Shown: in pieces, positions 57,019-64,000 of the stretch
Numbering within the stretch: position 1 is the first letter of the stretch
Layout of the letters: each line of letters begins with the position of its first letter
NCBI GenBank assembly: GCA_907165065.1
Contig: OU015540.1
Coordinates: 1,596,001-1,660,000 of the forward strand
From: Caprimulgus europaeus
Taxonomy: Eukaryota; Chordata; Aves; Caprimulgiformes; Caprimulgidae
DNA length: 64,000 nucleotides
Reading direction: 5' to 3'
The notes under the pieces: generated by a model
The model's database searches: none
Told to the model about the DNA's origin: nothing
The model's input: the letters and a program-made list of their open reading frames with translations, nothing else
Made by a program: the position numbers and the translations under genes

Positions 57019-57440
57019 CTTGGCGCCGCGGTGCACGCCGGGCCGGGCCGGTGGCCGCGGGAGGCCGCCATTTGAACGGGCAGCGGCTCCCCTCAGGCGG
57101 GAGTGGCGGGGGGACCGGCCGGCGGCGGGGGGACCGGGGCCTTGGGAGGTGCGGGAGGACCACGCTGTGACCCCGGCCGGCCGCTGGCTCGAGGGACGGG
57201 GCTCCTCCGGGGCCTCGGTGAGGGGGAGGCTCAGCCCGGGCGTTCGCCCTTAAGCACCACACACCAAAGCGCGCGGGTTTGGTGGTTTTTTGCCAATATG
57301 GTGAAGTTTTTGCCAATACAGCAGCAGGCTCTGGGTTTGAGTCTTGTGTTTGAAGGAGAACAGGGTGGGTTTTCCTTCACAGGGTGCAGTGACATGAGCC
57401 TCCCACTGCTGCTTGTCCACCTCACATCTGTGTATGTATA

Positions 57441-57468
57441 GATGTGTGTGTGTATATATATATATATG
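57441..57468. repeat. TG/TA microsatellite at the LTR edge
   Basis: gtgtgtgtatatatatatatatg immediately before the LTR end. Confidence 0.9.
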
Positions 57469-58204
57469 TGTTACCGAAAATCCGTAATAAGAAGCTTATC
57501 AACACCAATGTGATGCGGATAAGCAGACACTTCTTTATTACGGCCGGGTGCGTGAGTGAGTCCTCTCACAACACGCACCATACCCCAAAATCATACATCT
57601 TATATAGAGCTTACTCACACGTATTCATTAAGTAGTCATACATAAACATGGTATTTCCAAGAAATCATTAGCATATTCTCCTCCTATCTCCGATTCAGCG
57701 CAATAACTGTTAGAACCATCTGGAAATGAGTCTGGGGTGTCGAATGGGTGGGTGATCTGTGAATCAGTGGTCGCAATCTCCCCCTGCCAGAATCACCTTC
57801 TGCTGAAGGACACGGTTTCTTGGCAGCACCTACAAACCATTACAGTAGGCTTCTCTTCCCTGGCAGCACCTACAAACCGTTACAGTCGGCTTCTCTTCCC
57901 ATTGTTTCCCCATTCTCACTAATCCAAATTTTGACAGCTACATGTATTCTTCTAGTTTTCTATATAATTATTATAAATCAGTTTACAGATCAACTTATAC
58001 TTGTTACCTAAGTTACGGTTCCTACCAAATGATTTTGACCAATCCCTTCAGCCTTGGTATGGGGCTGTACAGAGATTTCACAGTAGCATTCGGTTGCTGT
58101 GCAAGCATACTTGTCATTAAAATATTTCTTATAATCTTATATTATTAAAATCAAAACTATTCATAAACTATAAACTAATAATTAATTCTAACATATCAGT
58201 AACA
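57469..58204 (-). mobile_element. Solo LTR of an avian endogenous retrovirus
   Basis: Minus-oriented LTR of about 0.73 kb. Read on the minus strand it runs from TGTTA to GGTAACA, has a TATA-like tatataag (57608-57600), an AATAAA (57539-57534) and a short R/U5-like tail. A 40-base direct repeat in the U3-like part (57821-57860 and 57861-57900) resembles an LTR enhancer duplication. No internal retroviral part is present, so it is a solo LTR. The distal end is uncertain (58193 or 58204), and target-site duplications are obscured by TA-rich flanks. Family not named. Age is likely moderate, since the end motifs are intact. Confidence 0.75.
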
Positions 58205-58322
58205 TATATATATTTCTCTTAGAGCCAAAAGAGAAAGAGCCCCTCATGGATCTCCTGCCCATGGGGGACAGGAGATGGAACAGCCCCTTGGCAGAGCCCA
58301 GTGCCCATGGAGCTGATCCCTG

Positions 58323-58430
58323 TCAATATTCCTCACCCCTGAGCTCTTGTGCTTGCAGAGGGACAAACACAAAGTCCCTCAGTGCCAGGGACACCAATGC
58401 CAACGTGGGGATGTTCTCAGCGTTTCTCTC
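58323..58430 (-). CDS. Candidate terminal exon of an unidentified gene
   Basis: After the acceptor gggatttctcag an open stretch of 35 codons (ERNAENIPTLALVSLALRDF...) ends in TGA. The phase (0) agrees with the donor of the next upstream block at 58831. I do not recognise the protein. The short length leaves it open whether this is a real exon. Confidence 0.3.
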   Translation of the reverse strand, partial: ERNAENIPTLALVSLALRDFVFVPLQAQELRGEEY

Positions 58431-58517
58431 CTGAGAAATCCCAGCTGAACTCAACCCCCAGCGCTGTTCTGGCTGCTGAGAAGAACCAGCCCTGGCCCAG
58501 CTCACACCAGGACAATA

Positions 58518-58590
58518 TGTATGTGTGTGTGTGTGTGTGTGTGTCCATATATATGTGCATATATGTGTGTGTATATATATATATATACAC
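58518..58590. repeat. TG/TA compound microsatellite
   Basis: (TG)n followed by tatatatgtgcatatatg and (TA)n. It falls inside the putative intron between the two candidate exons. Confidence 0.95.
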
Positions 58591-58830
58591 ACTGTGTGCA
58601 GCAGAGCTCATGGCACGGAGCAGCTCTCCTACGTGCTGGCAGTGGCAAAGGGCACCTCAGCGTTATCTCCAGCATGGTGATACAATTAACAGTGTGATTT
58701 CAAGAACAAACAAATGGATAACTCCCGTTCCAATTCATGCACCTGCAGCAGGATACACCCATATCAGATTTTATGTGTTTTAACACCTGTCACATGCTTG
58801 TAAAACTGCATTGAGGAAGGATTTACTTAC

Positions 58831-59376
58831 CTCCTTCCGAGAGCACTTGCACGTGTTGCACAAGGGCAGGCACGTCAAAGACGTGCTGGGCTGCTCGGGG
58901 GTGAAGGAGAGCCCAGCCCAGCTCTTTGCTCTGAAGTGGACATCCATCAGCTTCCCTTTTTCTCCTGGTGAGCCACAGCTTGTGAGCATGTGAGAATGGT
59001 GACCCAGCTCCTGGGTGATTGTCCAGCATAGCATCAGCTTCGGAGCTGGGTCTCTCACCCCTTGGCAAGGTGAATTATCTGTGTTTTGGCACCGTGCTAA
59101 AAGCACAAATAAAGCTTTTGGCTGATTCATCCTGTAGTTCAGTAGGTGTGATGGCCTGAAGTGTACCCCACAGCAGCTCTGAGACACAGTGGTCTTGGGA
59201 AGTTCTTGACAGAGGTTCAGAGGATGAAAAGTCAAAGGGCAGCACAGCCTCGCTCTTTTCCTTCTTTTTGGCTGGACAGTGGAGGTCTTGAGGCCACAGG
59301 ATAAGTCTCCCACTCTGGACCATGCGCTCTAGAATGTGAATTTTGAATTCACTTCCACTTTTCACCCCTTCACATC
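58831..59376 (-). CDS. Candidate exon of an unidentified gene, frame broken once
   Basis: Bounded by a good acceptor (cttgacctgcag, exon from 59376) and an excellent donor (GAG|GTAAGT, exon to 58831). The first half reads CEGVKSGSEFKIHILERM...LILWPQDLHCPAKKKEKS... with coding-like codon use, then reaches a stop near 59080. The second half reads in the next frame (+1) and ends ...TCLPLCNTCKCSRKE, also coding-like and with a Cys cluster. One extra base, as from a homopolymer error (AAAA or GGGG nearby) or a true mutation, would explain this. It could be a decayed gene. I cannot name the family. Confidence 0.35.
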
Positions 59377-60536
59377 CTGCAGGTCAAGTGAAAAACATGA
59401 TTATTTTGTTTAATGCAAACAAATATATGGCTGGGATGGAAGCAGAACAAAATATCATCTTAAGAAACCTGGTATAGGCTGGCTGGGAGGGGTTTGTGCC
59501 TCCCCTCCCTCCTTCTCTTCCCCTTCAGGCAGCACCAGCCCTTTCCCTGTCCCTTCAGGCAGTCATGGCCTAGGACCTTTCTCCTCAGCAGCTCCTTCCC
59601 TGCAGAGATCTGTTCTTCTCCACATCCTATTCCTTCCAGGCTGTTTCATAGCCTGTTTGAAATGCACCTCGAGTCCTTTGCCTGATGCTGAGCGCTGTTG
59701 TGCCACCAATTCTGCAAAGACACAATTTGTATGAAAGCTGCTGGAAAAATACCCCTAATTTTCAGCTGATACATCTAACACAGCACGATGTAAAACGTTG
59801 GGTAGGTAAGACATCATTTTAGAGAGATGCTTCAAAGACTTGCCTTCGAAAACTAGAAGGAGCTAGATGATCTGGAACTAGATGACCTGGAACTAGATGA
59901 TCTTTAAGGTCCCTTCCAACCCAAAACATAGTGTGCTTTACGTGGAAATGGCTGATGTTTCCTGGTTTGCATAGCCCTGAGCTGATGATCTGCATCTCCA
60001 TCTTTGGGCCTCCTGTTTACCAGTGCTCCAGTTTTCAATTTTATTTGCAATTTCATGAGAACATTTATTTGCTGATACACGGGAGGGAGGGAGAAGAGAC
60101 GTGAGTAACTGATAGGTGCTGCTGAAATGGCTTTATCTGAAGTTATAGACAACTGTGTGTCAGTTTCCCAGGCAAAGGAAAGATCAAGTAGGGGAAAAGA
60201 CATTCTTTATGTTTGCTTTCCTTACCCACCAATAAATATTGAAATTATGTTGATGACCTCATTCCTTTTTTTTAATTCAGGAAAAAAGGTATGCTGGTAT
60301 TTGAAAGAGAGACCCGGGGAATTTCCTACAGTGCTTTATTGCTCAGCCTTCGAGCAATTAAACAGTTACAGAGATGTTTCTAAGTCAAAGCAATCTCCTT
60401 GTTTGGCTGTTAACAGCCTGTTTGCTTCCTTGTTAGTGATTTCATTTATTGAGTTCATTAAAATATAAACATGTTTTGTTTTTATTTAAAAGAAAAATGT
60501 TCATAACCTGGAAAGAGGAGCTGCAGCGTGATCAGG
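59377..60536. other. No gene recognised
   Basis: Mixed-composition sequence with one short CR1 tail at 59850-59930. No exon with paired splice sites that I trust. Confidence 0.5.
59850..59930 (+). mobile_element. CR1 3' tail with a small internal triplication
   Basis: 'atctttaaggtcccttccaa' followed by cccaaaacatagtgtg is the CR1 3' end. Just before it gatgatctggaactagatga is repeated as a roughly 15-base unit two to three times. Confidence 0.7.
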
Positions 60537-60836
60537 CAACACCTGAGCTCGGTGGGGATGGAGCTCTGGGGCTGCAGGAGCCCACGGTGAGTCCCAGCAT
60601 GGTTCACACCTCAACACCTGAGCTTGGTGGGGAGGGAGCTCTGGGGCTGCAGGAGCCCACGGTGAGTCCCAGCACGGTGCACACCTCAACACCTGAGCTC
60701 GGTGGGGATGGAGCTCTGGGGCTGCAGGAGCCCACGGTGAGTCCCAGCATGGTTCACACCTCAACACCTGAGCTCGGTGGGGATGGAGCTCTGGGGCTGC
60801 AGGAGCCCACGGTGAGTCCCAGCACGGTGCACACCT
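60537..60836. repeat. 75 bp minisatellite, four copies, as an ABAB pattern
   Basis: Units begin caacacctgagc at 60537, 60612, 60687 and 60762. Copies 1 and 3 share agcatggttc, copies 2 and 4 share agcacggtgc, which points to duplication of a 150-base dimer. Each copy contains cacg|gtgagt, a splice-donor-like sequence. Frames are open on both strands because 75 is a multiple of three. Confidence 0.95.
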
Positions 60837-61402
60837 CACCCTCCAGTTCCAGCACTGGGATTTAGGAGCTGCCAGTGTGGTAGAGCCTGTTACCCAACAA
60901 GCTCCTACCAAAGACCTCTCCTGGTCTTCAGCTGCTTCCTGGGGCAGGGAGCAAAGCCCAGCTCCATCCCACGCTGCCGGCCAAGGCTTCCTCGGTGCGT
61001 GGTCCAGGCACCTGGTGACAGTGGCACCTTGCAGTGCCCCTGGGCGCGGGTGCTGCCAACAAAGCAGCTCTTTTTCAATCACTTCTGTCTATGAGAAGTG
61101 AGCTCACTCAAATCCACTGAGTGGGTCCCTCTTCCTAACAGCCCCTGGATCTGTGACTGGAACAGGGTCACGTGCGGGGCGGCAATGACGGTAACGACCA
61201 GGAAGCGTCGGTAAAACCCGCGCTTGAGGAAATGAGAAGGGTGTGTTTGCCTTTCTCAGAGGAAGACTGCTGTTTGATGTTCTGCTCTTATCTCTGGCAC
61301 TTGCTAAACAAGAGCTTGTAAACCAGCAACTGACAGTGGGTGCACGGGAAAGGAAGGATGGGCTGGCAGTGGGAGGTGACCCGTTTTTAAGGCCAGATAT
61401 CA
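60837..61402. other. No gene recognised
   Basis: Unique-looking sequence between the minisatellite and the next CR1. Confidence 0.5.
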
Positions 61403-61715
61403 CAGGATCGTAGTGGTTGGAAAAGACCTTTAAGATCATTGAGTCCAACCATAAACCAAACACTGCCAATTCCACCTCTAACCCATGTCCCTAAGCACCA
61501 CATCTACCTGTCTGTTAAATCCCACCAGGGAAGGTGACTCCACCACCTCCCTGGGCAGCCTGTTCCAGTGCTTGACTGCCCTTTGGGTGAAATTCTTCCT
61601 CACATCCCATCTCAACTGCCCTGGGCACAACTTGAGGCCATTTCCTCTTGTCCTGTCGCTTGTTCCTTGGTTGAACAGACCCACCCCCACCTCTCTGCAC
61701 CCTCCTTTTCCCAGC
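61403..61715 (-). mobile_element. CR1 LINE 3' fragment
   Basis: Reverse complement CR1. The tail is at the low-coordinate end ('ggttggaaaagacctttaag') and the body has 'gaaattcttcctcacatccc', truncated after 'ctctctgcaccctccttttc'. Confidence 0.9.
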
Positions 61716-62631
61716 AGTGTGACCCCAGGTTACAGCAGGATGCTCATTTATGGATGGGTATGATTATATCTACAGAGAAGCTGCTGATTTTCAAAGATAA
61801 GGGGTTTAAGCACCTGCTGGTGTGCATTGCTCCCCATTACCACAACAAAAAGTTTGATTTTGACCAGAGAACAAGGAATAATATTCTCAAAGCCTTCTGC
61901 TTCATTTGAGAACCTAAACACCACTGAGTTTTCCTTAATTTATTTAAAGTACTTTGGAACTGTTTACCCTACAGCTCTCAGGACTCTCCCTTTGGTTTTG
62001 GGGATGGTTTTGTAGATAGTTTCACTTGCTCTGTCCAGGGGAACACACCGACAGGAAGCTGACTTGTATTTACATGTAAGGATGTGAGCCTAAAGTCCAT
62101 CCAGTTACAAAGCCAGCATCAAGAATTAGTCATGCAGTTGTTTGTGAAATTAAAGTCAACTGGGAAATAGCAGCAGAAAAAAAAAAATAAATAAGTGTAT
62201 TTCCAGGTAAATGAATCATAGAGAAGAGTTTTGCTTGGATACAAGAAATTCATCACCTGCAAAATTTATCAAGGTATTAATTTATTCATTTTTAAATATT
62301 ATAGCATGCTGTTTCCCATGTGGGTTTTGCAAGTCTTTTCTTATCAGAAACTCCCATTTTTGCCCCCTAAAAATTAATGACCCTGTTGTTGTGAGAGCTG
62401 AGCTTTTACAATCCCTTGTCCCTTACGGGACAGGTACACCTGGAGGTTTCTCTCTTCTTCCTCATTCTTATTGAGATGATCCTTATGACAATCATCTCCC
62501 TGATTTTGTGGTGATTCCTTTTCCTAGAAGTAGGTGAAAGCAAGTGGACAGTAGTTAGTCTCAATCAGTGGTGGAGGAAGAGGTTTTTCTCAGATAACAA
62601 TTACCAGAAGAATGTGTCAAATATTTAAGAA
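61716..62631. other. No gene recognised
   Basis: AT-rich stretch without clear repeats or exons. A-tract at 62178-62188. Confidence 0.5.
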
Positions 62632-62760
62632 TTAAACATTAACAAAACAACACTTCTCCTTCCACACTACTCTTCTCCCCACCAGGCTTTTGAGTGAAGA
62701 TTCAATATCCTTTTCCCTGTTTTCTGAAGTGGCAAGGAACACAGTGGTCTCATCTTCACT
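62632..62760 (-). CDS. Possible further exon of an unidentified minus-strand gene
   Basis: After the acceptor cctttttacttcag an open run of 42 codons begins SEDETTVFLATSENREKDIE and continues ...SLKSLVGRRVVWKEKC..., then TAA. The composition looks protein-like, but no partner exon fixes its frame and no strong donor follows. It may belong with the block at 58831-59376 or be chance. Confidence 0.22.
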   Translation of the reverse strand, partial: SEDETTVFLATSENREKDIESSLKSLVGRRVVWKEKCCFVNV

Positions 62761-64000
62761 CTGAAGTAAAAAGGTGAACATTTAACTGAAGCTCCCAGCG
62801 CTGGTGGAGAGCCCAGGAGAGATAAGGCACTTTGCATATTCTCCTTATCAGCGGTGGTGGGGAATGAGGAAAGGCTGAGAAGAGGATGAGCGTTTCTCTG
62901 ACTAAGCTGGGAGGAATACAACAGCCCTGTCTCTGGGCAGACTTTACTGTATTTAGCATGAGGTAAGAACAGATTTCTGCCCAAGTGAAAACACTATTTC
63001 TCCGCGTTCACCGGTGCTGGCCGTGCTGGCCGTCGGCCGTACAGGTTGTGTCACAGATTTTCCCCCCATGGATTTCAGATCGTGTGGGGCAGGCTGTGTG
63101 CTGGAACCCTTGGAAACTCAACCTTACCTTCCATCTCCTTTCACACCCCGTGGCCAGGTCCCAGCACGTACACACGCTGCGCTGGCCTCGTACCACGCGA
63201 TGCGGTCAGCAAACGTCTTATTTATTTTCTGCAGAAAATAATGCAGGAAACTTTCTCTGAAGTTGCATTCTCATCCTTCCTGGAAGTTTTCATCTTGAAT
63301 CATACTTTTGTCCTTTGCATAACCTTAGGAAAGCATGCCACTCATACAAAGCAGCTCTGAGATTATTGCAGCAAGTGTTTGGTGAACAGGGGCCTGTCCG
63401 TGGTGCCCCGGGCGGTGAGAGAACCTCCCGCCAAGAGCTGCTTTCCCCCTGGGGTGGGTGGCTGCAGCCCACGGGCACTTAAAGGAAAATTGTCTCTTGC
63501 TTTCACCTCTCTCAGGCAGCTGCTGTGAGGTTTGAGGGAATTTGATGTGATGCTGTGGTTTTACACCAACTGTCTGTCTGTGGCCACGCTGTCAGTGACA
63601 CAGGGGACAACGGGACACCCGTGTCGTGAGCCTTGGTCTCCTGCGTGTGGGCAGTAACCAAGGATGCCCCAGGCACGAGTCCATCACAGGAGATTGCAGA
63701 TGAAAAGGAGTGAGGCTCATGCTGAGATGGGAGGGTGGTGGAGGAAAACAGAAACAGGCAGAGAGGAGGGAGAGGAATGGAAGTGGCCGAGGAAGGTGGC
63801 CCCAAGGTGCTGCTCCATGCGCTGGCTCACGAAGCCACAGCGATCGCGTGCAGAGTCCTCGTGGGAAAGGCAGAGGAAGGGTTGGTAGGACACGAGCACT
63901 GTCTTTCCCCAGCTCTGCCTCAGGAGGCCTCGCTGGCTGGGACTGTATCTGAGACAGCTCAGGCAGCAGCACTGCAAAATGATCTTTTTCTTCCTCCCAG
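62761..64000. other. Right flank, no gene recognised
   Basis: No repeat family or exon set that I can support. In mammals NOXO1 and TBL3 lie beyond GFER. I saw no SH3, PX or WD-repeat coding blocks here. Confidence 0.5.

Larger units (their letters stand above)
56280..57260 (-). promoter_or_regulatory. GFER CpG island
   Basis: CpG-dense from exon 2 through exon 1 and about 240 bases upstream of the start codon. AAGATGGCGGC, the YY1 consensus, overlaps the start codon (57021-57011 on minus), and a second CAAATGGCGGC-like site lies near 57063-57074. Confidence 0.7.

Noticed and set aside
56272-57036. GFER as one 254-codon uninterrupted exon starting at a GTG
   Set aside because: Canonical donor and acceptor at 56812/56487 and alignment to human GFER require splicing. 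The initiator is the ATG at 57018.
60449-61082. Open frames on both strands over the 75 bp repeats (138 and 193 codons)
   Set aside because: The period is a multiple of three, so the frames stay open by construction. No homology is seen and the two strands are equally open.
59377-64000. NOXO1 or TBL3, the genes next to GFER in mammals
   Set aside because: No PX, SH3 or WD-repeat coding blocks could be read on either strand.

Overview
The window is nuclear DNA of a bird. CR1 retroposons (the dominant avian LINE) occur about a dozen times on both strands. There is one solo LTR of avian endogenous-retrovirus type and many GC-rich minisatellites. The spliced vertebrate genes lie in the order ZNF598 > < SYNGR3 < GFER, which is the neighbourhood of human 16p13.3. 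The species cannot be named from sequence alone.

Layout. 1-2096: left flank with one CR1 and a CpG-rich ZNF598 promoter that carries a repeated composite motif and a perfect CRE. 2097-18446 (+): complete ZNF598, 12 coding exons, 871 codons, every junction GT-AG. 18447-25849: the convergent gap between ZNF598 and SYNGR3, holding candidate SYNGR3 poly(A) sites, one CR1 and two GC-rich minisatellites. 25850-43473 (-): complete SYNGR3, 4 coding exons, 230 aa, with an 11.6 kb first intron. 43474-52375: SYNGR3 upstream flank, a 34-42 bp repeat field, and sequence with no gene that I can see apart from CR1 copies. 52376-57018 (-): GFER, 3 coding exons, 193 aa, with a probable AT-rich 3' UTR of about 2.9 kb. 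57469-58204: solo LTR in minus orientation just upstream of GFER. 58205-64000: an unidentified minus-strand candidate gene (two or three exon-like blocks), a 75 bp minisatellite and CR1 fragments.

The three genes are functionally unrelated. ZNF598 is the ubiquitin ligase that senses collided ribosomes. SYNGR3 is a four-pass synaptic-vesicle membrane protein. GFER is the FAD-linked sulfhydryl oxidase of the mitochondrial intermembrane space. They sit together through conserved synteny. The features most worth a second look are the promoter motif array of ZNF598, the G-rich repeats beside SYNGR3 exon 4, the loss of two cysteines and the in-frame open first intron in GFER, and the unidentified spliced candidate at 58.3-59.4 kb.
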